Assembly (NCBI GenBank): GCA_018982785.1
Contig: JAHHEN010000002.1
Location: 377,001-441,000 of the forward strand
Length of the DNA: 64,000 nt
Direction: 5' to 3'
From: Enterococcus innesii
Lineage (GTDB): Bacteria > Bacillota > Bacilli > Lactobacillales > Enterococcaceae
The position numbers and the translations under genes are program-made. This document shows positions 24,748-34,003 of the stretch, piece after piece (within the stretch, counting starts at the first letter, position 1; each line of letters starts with the position of its first letter). The notes under the pieces were generated by a model that saw only the letters and a list, made by a program, of their open reading frames with translations, had not been told where the DNA came from and did no database searches.

Positions 24748-25647
24748 ATGGAGATAGGAATTATCGGACTTGGAAAAATGGGATTGAACTTGGCCCTCAA
24801 TTTAAAAGATCAAGGTTATCAAGTAAAAGGGCTGGATCTTTCGATACATGCGCAGAAAACAGCGCAAGAAGCTGGAATTACACTCTATCAAACGCTAGCT
24901 GATTTGACGAATTCTTTTAGCGGCCGACAGATTTTATGGTTGATGCTTCCTGCGGGAACGGTGACTGAGGGGATTCTTGAAGAACTATGGCCCCTTGTAT
25001 CAGCGAAAGATATCGTGATTGAAGGCGGAAATTCTAATTACAAAGATTCGATTCGCCGAGCAGCCTGGTTTAAAGAAAAAGAGGTGCATTACTTTGATTG
25101 TGGGACTTCTGGTGGGGTTTCCGGAGCTAGAAAAGATGCATGTTTGATGATCGGCGGGAATGAAATCGCTTTTTCAGAAGTGGAATCTTTGTTTGCAGAT
25201 GTGGCTATTTTAGGAGGCTACCTTTACGCAGGGGAATCAGGAAGCGGTCATTTTCTAAAGATGGTCCATAACGGTATCGAATACGGAATGATGCAAGCGA
25301 TCGGTGAAGGCTTTCAATTGATTGAACAAAGTGCCTATGACTTTGATTTGGCTTCCGTCGCAGAGGTATGGAATCATGGATCTGTTATTCGCAGCTGGCT
25401 GATGGAAATCGCAGCGGCCCAATTTAATGAGAGCCCTAAGTTGGAGGAATATCGCGGGGTTGTTGCAGCTTCTGGTGAAGCTAGGTGGACAGTGGAAACG
25501 GCTTTGGAGATGAATGTTGCTGTACCGACGATCGCTATGAGTTTGTTTATGAGAAATTTGTCCCAAGAAGAAGACAGTTTCTCAGCAAAAGTCGTCTCTG
25601 CGCTAAGGAATGGTTTTGGTGGTCATGAGATTGTTGCAAAAGAGTAA
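24748..25647 (+). CDS. 6-phosphogluconate dehydrogenase-like (short type, NAD+)
   Basis: A 299-residue protein, the length of the short (bacterial NAD-type) 6-phosphogluconate dehydrogenases. GLGKMGLNLA at residue 6 is the Rossmann motif, GTSGGVSGAR the substrate loop, and KMVHNGIEYGMMQ holds the catalytic Lys and Asn. The expected reaction is oxidative decarboxylation of a 6-phosphoaldonate to a pentulose phosphate. As first gene of a PTS operon it may act on an imported phosphorylated hexonate. RBS GGAGG; 11 bases to the next gene. Confidence 0.85.
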   Translation: MEIGIIGLGKMGLNLALNLKDQGYQVKGLDLSIHAQKTAQEAGITLYQTLADLTNSFSGRQILWLMLPAGTVTEGILEELWPLVSAKDIVIEGGNSNYKDSIRRAAWFKEKEVHYFDCGTSGGVSGARKDACLMIGGNEIAFSEVESLFADVAILGGYLYAGESGSGHFLKMVHNGIEYGMMQAIGEGFQLIEQSAYDFDLASVAEVWNHGSVIRSWLMEIAAAQFNESPKLEEYRGVVAASGEARWTVETALEMNVAVPTIAMSLFMRNLSQEEDSFSAKVVSALRNGFGGHEIVAKE

Positions 25648-25658
25648 GGAGGAAGAAT

Positions 25659-26659
25659 ATGGAACAGTTTAAGATCGCTATAGTGAATTCCAGCAGCTTT
25701 GGAAAAATCTTTCCGCAACATATCGAGCGGTTGCAAGCAATCGGAACTGTCAGTCATTTCACGTTCGATAGCGAAATCAATGGGAAAGAATTAGCAGAAA
25801 AGCTTAAGGGATATAACATCATTATAGCAAGTGTTACCCCGTTTTTTACCAAAGAGTTTTTTGAGTACAAAGATGAATTGCTACTGATCACACGCCACGG
25901 GATCGGCTATAACAATATTGATTTAGAAGCAGCGAAGGACCACCAAACGATTGTTTCGATCATTCCAGCTTTGGTCGAGCGAGATGCAGTAGCAGAAAAT
26001 AATGTGACCAATCTATTGGCGCTTCTGCGCTGTACAGTTGAATCGAATACAAAGGTCCGCGAAGATCAATGGGAAAAACGAGCGGACTTTGTCGGACGGG
26101 CTTTATTTAACAAGACGGTAGGGGTGATCGGTGTCGGCAATACTGGAAGTTGTGTAGTAGAAATATTGAGAAATGGTTTCCGCTGCGAGGTTTTGGCATA
26201 CGATCCATATAAGTCCGCTTTGCATATTCAAAGCTATGGCGGAAAAAAGTCGAGCTAGACGAGCTGCTAGCAAAATCAGATATTATTTGTCTATGTGCTA
26301 ACTTGACGGAGGAAAATTATCATATGATTTCCTTTGAAGAAATTTCAAAAATGAAAGATCAAGTATATCTCTCCAATAGTGCCCGTGGCGCACTTTTGAA
26401 TGAAGAGGCAATTGTAAGCGGATTAAAAAGTGGGAAAATCTCTGGTCTTGCCACCGATGTCTTAGAGGAAGAGCCTGGTCATAAAGATCATCCGTATTTA
26501 GCTTTTGAAAATGTAGTTATGACACCGCATACATCGGCTTATACTATGGAATGCTTAGAAGAGATGGGAAACAAATGTGTAACGGATATTGAACGAATCG
26601 TTAAGGGGCTGCTGCCAGACCGTGCTGTTCAAGCGGAAAGTCGGTTTTTGGCTGTATAA
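25659..26659 (+). pseudogene. D-isomer-specific 2-hydroxyacid dehydrogenase, frameshifted
   Basis: The N-terminal half (residues 1-199) stops at 26258. The C-terminal part continues in another frame to 26659. Adding one A to the A6 run at 26243-26248 gives GGKKVELDELLAK and a 333-residue protein, typical of the family. Motifs: substrate Arg in TRHGIGYNN, NAD loop GVIGVGNTGS, catalytic Glu in TDVLEEEP and His in MTPHTSAYT. The family reduces 2-ketoacids or oxidises 2-hydroxyacids with NAD. In this operon it would interconvert ketoaldonates and aldonates. Confidence 0.8.
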
Positions 26660-26674
26660 AGGAGAGTGAAACTC

Positions 26675-27562
26675 GTGCTAACGGATTTAAAAGTAAAGGT
26701 TGGACCGCAAGTTTATCGTTACCATGAAGGCGCGATCGACTATGTGCCGGAAGTATTAAAAGAGTACAAAGTAAAACGACTGCTGCTCGTACATGGAACG
26801 GTTTCATGGGAAAAAGCAAAACCAAAATTACTCTTTTTAGAAGATGCGCATTTGGAAATTTTTTATCATTGCTACACGGGAGAATGCAGCTATTATGGCG
26901 CTGGGCTGATTGCTGATCTTGTTGAAGAACTGGCGATCGATTTTATTCTGGGGGTTGGCGGCGGGAAGTTAGCCGACTTAGTGGGATATGCAGCACATGT
27001 AGTCAATCGACCCTTTGGACTGATCCCAACATTGGCCAGTAATTGTGCACCATGGACACCCTTGTCTGTCATGTATAAAGAGTCGGGAGAATCTGAAGGA
27101 AAGTCGGAACACTATTTAAGACAGGCTGCTTTTTTGATTACCGATCCGACGTTAGTGATCGATGCACCAGTCTCCTACTTCATCGCCGGTTTAGCAGATA
27201 CGTTGGCAAAGTGGATTGAATCGGAAGCAATCTTAGCCCAACCACATTTGAAAAATGAGCCCTTCTTGCAAATGGCAGGCTATACAGCAAAATTATGCGA
27301 AACAGCTATTTTGACACAATCGAAACAAGCGATTGAAGATATGAAGCGGCAGGAAGTGACAGACGCCTTTTGTCACTTGTCGGAGATCGTTATTGCAGTT
27401 GCTGGAATGGTAGGCGGGCTAGGCGATAAATATGCCCGCAATGCAGCGGCGCATGCGATGCATGATGCCATCAGTAAATATCTGCCTGAGAGTCATCGTT
27501 TTCTTCACGGGGAAAAGGTTGCCTATGGGATGTTTTATCAATTAGCCCTTGAAGAAAAATGG
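26675..27562 (+). pseudogene. Glycerol-dehydrogenase-like iron/zinc alcohol dehydrogenase, C-terminus missing
   Basis: About 296 residues of a GldA-type enzyme. GTG 26675 has AAAGGAGAG eight bases before it. NAD motif GGGKLADLVGYAA and the metal-site pattern ending ESHRFLHGEKVAYG are present. Homology stops after LALEEKW, where the frame runs into PTS IIC sequence in the wrong frame. The last roughly 60 residues expected for the family are absent, so a deletion or misassembly fuses the two genes. Probably oxidises a polyol or sugar acid for the operon. Confidence 0.7.
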
Positions 27563-28340
27563 ACGTGGGCTCGGCGGAGGCGCCACACTGACTTTACGTT
27601 TTTCACCATTGATGACGGGATTAGTTGTCGGACTGGTGATGGGAAATGTGGCTCAAGCCATGATCGTCACTGCCGCTTTACAAATGATTTACATGGGGGT
27701 ATTTTCTCCTGGCGGATCCATGCCGGCGGAACCTTCGATTGCTGCGGCGATTGCCGTACCGGTAGCTTTGCTAGGAAATCTGCAACCAGAAGCAGCGATT
27801 GCTGTTGCCGTTCCTGTTGGGTTGCTAGGGAGTTATTTGTATCAGTTCCGTTTCTTTATCAATACCTTCTTAGGAAAGTATACGGATAAAGCAGTAGAAG
27901 ATCTGAATGCCAAAGCAATGACTCGTTCAATTATTTTATACCCAACGTTGGCTTCATTTATTTTATTTGTTCCGCTGGTATTTATTGCACTTTATTTAGG
28001 CGCTCCACTGATTGCTGATGTCATCAATGCTCTTGAGGGAACAGTCGTTATTCATATTTTAGAAGTAGTCGGTGGCGGATTGGCAGCGATCGGGATTGCA
28101 ACTACCGTCTATGTGATCGGTCGAAAAGATTATATGGTCTTTTTCTTCTTGGCCTATTTCATGAGTGTAGTTTTCAGTTCGCTGGAAATTACCATGGTCA
28201 CCTATGCGATTTTTGGTATTTTGATCGCGTTGATTTTTGTTCAGTCACAAAAAGGAAAATTGGCCCCAGCCCCAGAAACGAATACAGCATCACCATCCTT
28301 TGATGATGACGATGACGATGACTATGATGACGGGTTCTAA
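27563..28340 (+). pseudogene. PTS mannose-family IIC subunit, N-terminus missing
   Basis: From about GLGGGATLTLRFSPLMTG onward this is a typical sorbose/mannose-type IIC membrane protein (TGLVVGLVMG; FSPGGSMPAEP). The expected ATG and first membrane helix (roughly 15-25 residues) are missing because of the junction with the truncated dehydrogenase. The only available start is TTG 27549 inside the upstream gene. It ends in an acidic tail of seven consecutive Asp then YDDGF. It would form the substrate channel with IID encoded 20 bases downstream. Confidence 0.75.
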
Positions 28341-28359
28341 TCGATAAGGAGGAGCAGTA

Positions 28360-29217
28360 ATGACCGAAATAATTCAAAAAGCGCAAGGCGCACCGGAAGA
28401 AATCACGAAGAAAGATGTCACAAAAGCATACCTAAGATGGCATTTCGCCAATGAGATCCCGCATTCATTTGAACGGTATTTATCACCCTCGCTTTTATAC
28501 GCCATGATGCCGATTTTGCGCAAACTTTACAAAGACGATGAGGCACTGAAAGCTGCCTACAAACGCCAACTGCTGTTTTTCAATACCCAGCTGAGTTGGG
28601 GTGGCGGAGTCATCACTGGGCTGATGTCATCAATGGAACAACAGCGGGCCGAGGAAGAGCATGAGAAAAAAGAGATCTTGATGCAAGATGATCTAATGTA
28701 CAACACGAAAGCTGGTTTGATGGGGGCTTTAGCAGGAATTGGGGATGCCATCGACTCAGGAACCGTTCAATATATCTTTATTGCGATTGCCGTCCCTTGG
28801 GCACAGCAAGGAAGTCCGCTAGGTGCGTTGTTCCCATTCATTTGCTTTGCACTGTATCAAGTTTCTCTAGGAATGTTTTTCGCCCGTCAAGCATTTTCGA
28901 TGGGGCGCAATGCAACTGGATTGATGCAAAGTACAGGCGTCCAAACCGCAATTGAAACACTGTCGGTTCTCGGTTTGTTTATGATGGGGGTTCTGGCTGG
29001 AAACTATGTCAAAGTCAGTTCTTCGCTGCAGTTTGATATTTCTGGACGAGAATTTATTATCCAAGATATCCTTGATCAGATTGTACCAGGGATCTTGCCG
29101 TTAGCAGTTGTGATGGGCGTCTACTGGTTCTATACAAAGAAAGGATTAAAAGTCACGCAAGCATTGCTATGGCTGACTTTGATTCTGATTATTTTAGCCG
29201 GTGTCGGTATTTTATAA
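28360..29217 (+). CDS. PTS mannose-family IID subunit
   Basis: A 285-residue protein of the mannose-type IID family. It has a long cytosolic N-terminal part (WHFANEIPHSFERYLSPSL; QLSWGGGVITGLMSSME; KAGLMGALAGIGDAID) and C-terminal membrane helices. With IIC it makes the membrane translocator. AAGGAGGAG before ATG 28360. Substrate specificity is not readable, but the operon enzymes point to a sugar acid. Confidence 0.9.
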   Translation: MTEIIQKAQGAPEEITKKDVTKAYLRWHFANEIPHSFERYLSPSLLYAMMPILRKLYKDDEALKAAYKRQLLFFNTQLSWGGGVITGLMSSMEQQRAEEEHEKKEILMQDDLMYNTKAGLMGALAGIGDAIDSGTVQYIFIAIAVPWAQQGSPLGALFPFICFALYQVSLGMFFARQAFSMGRNATGLMQSTGVQTAIETLSVLGLFMMGVLAGNYVKVSSSLQFDISGREFIIQDILDQIVPGILPLAVVMGVYWFYTKKGLKVTQALLWLTLILIILAGVGIL

Positions 29218-29235
29218 GAAAAGGAAGTGTCAAAA

Positions 29236-29742
29236 ATGGGTGTAGTAAATTTAGCACGAGTCGACGAACGATTGATCCATGGGCAGGTCATGATGACCTT
29301 GTCACAAAAAAGCGGAGTCAATTCGATTTTTGTAGTGGATGAGGTAGTAGCTAAGGATAAGTTCATGCGGGAATTATACAAAAATGCCGGTAGCCGCACA
29401 GGGCAAAAAACGATCGTCGTTACACCAGAAAAAGCCAAATTTTACTGGGATGAATACAACTTCAAAGATTACAACTGTATTTTGATCGCCAAAACTGTCA
29501 GTGTGATGTACGACTTAGTCAAACACGGCGTGCCGATGAAAGAATTAAACATAGGCGGTATCGCCCAAAAAGATCCTGAAAAGGACCTTCTCGTTACAAA
29601 ATCTGTTTATTTAAATCAAGCGGATGCGCAAAAACTCAAAGAAATGAACGAAGCGTACGGTGTGGAATCAATCTATTTTCAAGCAACACCTTCTGCACCG
29701 AAATCAACCCTTAAAGATGTGTTGAAGCAGTTCAATTTGTAA
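29236..29742 (+). CDS. PTS mannose-family IIB subunit
   Basis: A 168-residue protein. ATG 29236 is preferred (AAGGAAG before it); GTG 29227 is the alternative. The phosphorylated His is in RVDERLIHGQ near residue 14. It passes phosphate from IIA to the incoming sugar. The family length is about 160 residues, so it is complete. The IIA gene is separated from it by the unusual gene at 29845. Confidence 0.9.
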   Translation: MGVVNLARVDERLIHGQVMMTLSQKSGVNSIFVVDEVVAKDKFMRELYKNAGSRTGQKTIVVTPEKAKFYWDEYNFKDYNCILIAKTVSVMYDLVKHGVPMKELNIGGIAQKDPEKDLLVTKSVYLNQADAQKLKEMNEAYGVESIYFQATPSAPKSTLKDVLKQFNL

Positions 29743-29844
29743 TCATTGAGTGAGTTCGTCATCTGTTGAAGAGGAAGGCGGAGGATCTTATAAAAAAAGA
29801 GTTCCTCCTTCCTTGTCGGTAATCTGTGAATAGGAGAATTCGCC

Positions 29845-30720
29845 ATGAATCAAACAGAAGCATTTCGTGATTGGCTGTTTCGTTATCGGTATGTCTATCG
29901 GTCGCGATCCACGGATAAAAGCAAACAAAGATTTTTGAAGGCACTCATCGCGGATATCATTCCATTTCGCAAAGACCTTCAGGTGATCGAGTATGATCAC
30001 ACGAAAAAAAACGCCTCACGCAATTTGTATGTTGGCGATCTGACCAAAGCAAAACGGATCATCTGCACATATTATGATACACCGCCACAGCATTTCGGTG
30101 ATTACCATTTTTTTGATCGGCAGGAGCAAGGGCGCAAAACAAATCAATTTATTCTGACTGCTTCAGCAGTGATGATTCTTTTAGGGTTGTTGGGTACCTG
30201 GCTTTATATCCACTTTGCCTCAGGGAGATTTCCCTTGCTCTCATGGCAAACAGCGCTTTTTGCTTTAGGAGTCGGTATTTATTTTCTGCTATTAAATCGC
30301 GTAAGCCGCGGGGCAGGATTTGAGCAAAATTTGACCCGCAATACCTCCTCTATCTTAGCGCTGCTGTCACTGATCAGTCAAAACAGTCAAACAGCGACTG
30401 CCTTCGCATTTCTTGATGAAGGAAGTTACGGAGAACGCGGGTTGGAAGTGTTACGTGATTCAGCAAGGCCGAATGCGAAGATTTATTATTTAGATTCTAT
30501 TGGTGCCGATGCGCCGATTCGAGCTATCGGCAAGCAATTCAATGAAGGGCAACTGCAGCAGCTGGCGATCGAACACAGCAGTGAAGCAATGGGCAGCATC
30601 AACTATCTGTTTTGTGCAGAAAAGCAACAGGATCAGACGTATGTGTTGCCTAGAAAACAATTAAAGCAAAAAGAGCTGAATAGTAGGAATATGCAAAAAG
30701 TCCTTGCATTATTTGGTTAG
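29845..30720 (+). CDS. Peptidase M28-like membrane protein, probably catalytically inactive
   Basis: A 291-residue protein. Residues 65-85 (RIICTYYDTP) resemble the M28 aminopeptidase strand AHYDTP, but Tyr stands in place of the metal His. Two membrane helices follow (about 103-125 and 134-152). Then NTSSILALLSL (M28 usually has DNASG) and AFAFLDEGSYGERG (M28: FxxxEExGLxGS). All three metal-site regions are altered, so it looks like a pseudo-peptidase. It sits inside a PTS operon between IIB and IIA, with AGGAG before ATG 29845. A role in regulating or assembling the PTS is speculative. Confidence 0.6.
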   Translation: MNQTEAFRDWLFRYRYVYRSRSTDKSKQRFLKALIADIIPFRKDLQVIEYDHTKKNASRNLYVGDLTKAKRIICTYYDTPPQHFGDYHFFDRQEQGRKTNQFILTASAVMILLGLLGTWLYIHFASGRFPLLSWQTALFALGVGIYFLLLNRVSRGAGFEQNLTRNTSSILALLSLISQNSQTATAFAFLDEGSYGERGLEVLRDSARPNAKIYYLDSIGADAPIRAIGKQFNEGQLQQLAIEHSSEAMGSINYLFCAEKQQDQTYVLPRKQLKQKELNSRNMQKVLALFG

Positions 30721-30744
30721 GAAGCGAAAAAGGAGGAACAACAT

Positions 30745-31200
30745 TTGTTAGGAATCGTATTGGCAACTCACGGACAGCTGAGTACTGGTTTTAAAGATGC
30801 CGCAGAGGTGATCATGGGCAGTGTCGAAAATATTGCGGTCGTTAATTTGAACCATGGAGAGGATATTCAACTTCTGGGAAACAAAATCCATGAAGCAATC
30901 CATGAAACAGATCAAGGGGACGGTGTATTGGTGTTTGCTGATCTATTGAGTGCGAGTCCCTACAATCAGTCGGTTGTAACGATCAATCAATTAGAAGAAC
31001 CTCTTCAGGAAAAGACGTATGTGATCGGCGGAGTGAATCTGCCGATGGTATTAGAAGCAATCAATCACCAATTTTTGGCGACACCGATTGAACAGGCGGT
31101 GGCAGCAGTGATCCAGCAAGGAGAAAACAGTGTGGCGCTTTGGCACAATTCTTCGGCAGGTGATAGTAGCAAAGAAACTGATGAGGACGATGATTTTTAA
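30745..31200 (+). CDS. PTS mannose-family IIA subunit
   Basis: A 151-residue protein starting at TTG 30745 with AAGGAGG eight bases before. The phosphorylated His is in VLATHGQLS near residue 9. The sequence [16 protein letters not shown] is typical of EIIA-Man. The C-terminus ends in an acidic tail, ETDEDDDF, like the tail of the IIC subunit. It takes phosphate from HPr and gives it to IIB. Confidence 0.88.
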   Translation: MLGIVLATHGQLSTGFKDAAEVIMGSVENIAVVNLNHGEDIQLLGNKIHEAIHETDQGDGVLVFADLLSASPYNQSVVTINQLEEPLQEKTYVIGGVNLPMVLEAINHQFLATPIEQAVAAVIQQGENSVALWHNSSAGDSSKETDEDDDF

Positions 31201-31220
31201 AAACGAAAGGATGACAGCAA

Positions 31221-32307
31221 ATGCAATGGGGGTTTCGATGGTACGGGGAAGGGGATACGATCCCGTTAACGAATATTCGACAAATTCCAGGAATGCACGG
31301 CATTGTAGGAACACTTCTGAATAAAATGCCCGGAGATGTCTGGGAGATTTCCGAAATCAACGCACTAAAAGCATCAATTGAAAAAGAGCATCTTTCGCTA
31401 TTAGGGATTGAGAGTGTGGCGATCCACGATGCGATCAAAGCTGGAACAGAGGAACGGGATCACTACATCGATCAATATATTCAAACGATTCGGAATTTAG
31501 CAGCTTGTGATGTACATATGATCTGCTATAGCTTCAAACCGATCTTCGGCTGGGCAAAAACAAACCTATTTTATCAAAACAAGGATGGCAGTTTCTCCTT
31601 GCTCTATGATCAAGCCGTTGTAGATGATATGGAACCTAGTGAGATGTATACGTTGATCCATAGCCAATCAAAAGGCTTTAAATTGCCAGGCTGGGAAGAA
31701 GAACGACTGAAAAAGTTCCAGCGTTTGATGGCAACTTATGAAGGGGTCACTCAAGAGATCCTCTTTGATAACTTAAGCTATTTCTTAAAGCGGATCATTC
31801 CTGTGTGTGAAGAAGTAGATGTGAAAATGGCGATCCATCCCGACGACCCACCTTGGGAAATTTTTGGCTTGCCACGGATCACCAAAAATTTAGAGGACTT
31901 GAAAAAAATCATGGCCATCGTGGATTCACCTTATAATGGGGTGACGTTGTGCACCGGTTCGTTAGGTCCGATCCAGAAAACGACATGGTGGAGATCGTTC
32001 ATGCCTTAAAAGGCCGCATCAACTTTGTTCATTTCCGCAATGTGTTGTTTATGGGGGAACGCAAATTTAAAGAATCTGCCCATCTTTCCACTGAAGGATC
32101 GTTAGACATGTATGCCATCATGAAAGCCTTGGTTGAGGTCGGTTTTGATGGCGTCATCCGTCCTGATCACGGACGGACGATCTGGGGGAAGTGGCGATGC
32201 CAGGCTATGGTCTGTATGATCGCGCGATTGGAATCAGTTATCTTCAAGGGCTTCATGAAGCCGTCTTGAAAGAGCAAATGCAATCGAAGGGAGGAAAGAG
32301 TGTATGA
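31221..32307 (+). pseudogene. uxuA: Mannonate dehydratase, with two frameshifts
   Basis: The protein begins MQWGFRWYGEGDTIPL, characteristic of UxuA. Two bases appear to be missing. One is near 31970 (GSLG-PDPENDMVE is restored by an added G). The other is in the G5 run at 32184-32188 (TIWGEVAMPGYGLYD restored). With both, the gene is 362 residues and ends at TGA 32307, overlapping the next ATG. UxuA dehydrates D-mannonate to 2-keto-3-deoxygluconate using a divalent metal. In a PTS operon the substrate could be a phosphorylated aldonate, which would give KDPG directly for the aldolase encoded next. Confidence 0.82.
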
Positions 32308-32921
32308 CACTCGATGAACAATTGGCAAAAACAAGGGTGTTGCCTCTTTACACGGCAACAGACCTTACCTATTTGCCAGTAGTAGAATCACTGCTGATTG
32401 AGCATGAACTGTATTTTATTGAAGTGACCTTCCGCAGTGACCTTGCTTTAGCAGCGATTGAAGAACTCTCTCGATCGGGCAAATTGATCGTAGGCGCAGG
32501 CACGGTACGCACCTTAGAACAAGCGAAAGCAGCAGTTGAGAAAGGGGCGCGCTTTATTGTTTCCCCTGCTCTTGTACCTGATGTGGTGGAATTTTGTCTT
32601 GCCGAAAACATTCCAGTATTTCCGGGGACAGCTACGCCAAATGACATTCAACGAGCAGCGGCATATGGCTTATCAGTTGTGAAATTTTTCCCCGCGGATA
32701 TCTACGGGGGCTTGCCGGCGATCAAAGCCCTCAGCGGTCCGTTTTATGATATTCGATTTGTCCCAACTGGTGGCATCACTCTCGAAAATATGCAAGACTA
32801 TTTATCTGATCCGCAGGTGCTAGCAGTTGGCGGCTCTTTCATTCTTTCAGAATCATTAGTAAAAGAAGGTCGGGAAAAGGCTGACAGCCATTTGGCGCAT
32901 GTAAAATCATTGCTAAGTTGA
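32304..32921 (+). CDS. eda: KDPG/KHG aldolase
   Basis: A 205-residue class I aldolase. The Schiff-base Lys is in VVKFFPADIYGG, the catalytic Glu in FIEVTFRSD, and the phosphate-binding GGI/VGGS loops are present. It cleaves 2-keto-3-deoxy-6-phosphogluconate to pyruvate and glyceraldehyde-3-phosphate. It overlaps the mannonate dehydratase by four bases (ATGA), so the two are translationally coupled. No 2-keto-3-deoxygluconate kinase is present in the operon. Followed by a strong terminator. Confidence 0.9.
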   Translation: MTLDEQLAKTRVLPLYTATDLTYLPVVESLLIEHELYFIEVTFRSDLALAAIEELSRSGKLIVGAGTVRTLEQAKAAVEKGARFIVSPALVPDVVEFCLAENIPVFPGTATPNDIQRAAAYGLSVVKFFPADIYGGLPAIKALSGPFYDIRFVPTGGITLENMQDYLSDPQVLAVGGSFILSESLVKEGREKADSHLAHVKSLLS

Positions 32922-32947
32922 GCAGTCAGCTGTAAATAAACAAGATG

Positions 32948-32988
32948 AAGCAATGGGTGCCAAAGGATTTTGGTACCATTGCTTTTTT
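32948..32988 (+). terminator. Terminator of the sugar-acid operon
   Basis: AAGCAATGGGTGCCAAA and TTTGGTACCATTGCTT form a nearly complete stem with a short loop, ending in six T. The HAD gene follows immediately. Confidence 0.8.
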
Positions 32989-33017
32989 ATTCGCAGAAAA
33001 GCAAAGGAGGCCATAGG

Positions 33018-33740
33018 ATGGAGAAGATAAAACTGGTGATTTTTGATATGGACGGTTTGATGTTTGAAACAGGTCGTCTAGCTTACCGCGCCTATTTAAG
33101 CGCCGCGGAGGAGTATGATTTTGAAGTTTGCCAAGATGTTTATTATTACCTGACTGGCAAAACGGAAGCCGATATTCGTAGAGGGATGCAGGAACTTTAT
33201 GGCAGTACGGTACCAACGGATCGGTGGCGAGAAGCGATGAATCGTCAGAAAGAAGTGATTTTAGCTGAAGAAAAACGGGTGTTCAAAAAGCCCGGCCTTC
33301 TTGACCTGTTGGAAGCATTAAAAAAACAAGATTGCTTGATAGCCGTGGCGTCCTCTTCGTCGAAAGAAAAAATCAAGGCGTATTTTGAAATGGAACAGAT
33401 GCCAGATTGGTTTGACACGGTGGTTTCTGGGGATCAAGTGCGAAACGGCAAACCTGATCCAGAAATCTTTCTAACAGCTTGCCAACAATTAGGCGTAAAG
33501 CCTGAAGCAGCCTTGGTATTAGAAGATTCTCTAGCCGGCATAAAAGCCGCAAAACAAGCCGAGATCCCAGCTTTTCTGATTGCGGATGATTTGAGTGCTT
33601 TGCCAGTCAAAAAAAATGGGAAGTATCCTTTGCTTAAACAGCCAAAACTTGAGCAAGAAGTAGCTACACAGGTGAAAACTTTTTCTGATCTAACAGAAGT
33701 CAGAGACTGGCTAGTCGTGAATCATTTTTCTTGGGCTTGA
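33018..33740 (+). CDS. HAD-superfamily hydrolase (beta-phosphoglucomutase-like)
   Basis: A 240-residue protein. ATG 33018 follows AAAGGAGG. Motif I is FDMDGLMFETG (nucleophile and acid Asp), motif II VASSSSKEK and motif IV VLEDSLAGIKAA; an alpha-helical cap lies between I and II. Such proteins dephosphorylate small sugar phosphates or act as phosphoglucomutases. Being behind a terminator but beside the sugar-acid operon, it may detoxify phosphorylated by-products. An inverted repeat CTTGATCGA/TCGATCAAG overlaps its stop codon. Confidence 0.82.
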   Translation: MEKIKLVIFDMDGLMFETGRLAYRAYLSAAEEYDFEVCQDVYYYLTGKTEADIRRGMQELYGSTVPTDRWREAMNRQKEVILAEEKRVFKKPGLLDLLEALKKQDCLIAVASSSSKEKIKAYFEMEQMPDWFDTVVSGDQVRNGKPDPEIFLTACQQLGVKPEAALVLEDSLAGIKAAKQAEIPAFLIADDLSALPVKKNGKYPLLKQPKLEQEVATQVKTFSDLTEVRDWLVVNHFSWA

Positions 33741-33963
33741 TCGATATTTAAAGAAGCTTCGATCAAGCAAACGGGCATTAAGCAAGAACATACAGTGCTG
33801 TAAATCAGGGATAGTGTTGCGGAATCGATAAAACAACAAAGGTTGATTTTGGCAATTGGTTTTTTCCTGCTCATTTCTCTATGAAGAAGGGGAGCGTTAG
33901 AACGTTTTTCACTACTTTCTGGGAACGTGGCAAAAGGTTGACTAGAATAACGAGTAAGATTGT

Positions 33964-33998
33964 AGCAGCTCACTTTATAGGTAAGTGAAGCTGCTTTT
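33964..33998. terminator. Terminator between HAD and AraC genes
   Basis: AGCAGCTCACTT pairs with AAGTGAAGCTGCT with one bulge, and T-rich sequence follows. It lies between convergent genes. Confidence 0.65.
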
Positions 33999-34003
33999 TT
34001 ACG

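Noticed and set aside
26666-27889. Single 407-residue dehydrogenase
   Set aside because: Residues after about 300 are PTS IIC sequence read in the wrong frame, not part of the enzyme.
28298-28340. GATGAC-type codon repeat as a microsatellite
   Set aside because: It encodes a plausible acidic tail in frame with the IIC gene; no sign of a non-coding repeat.
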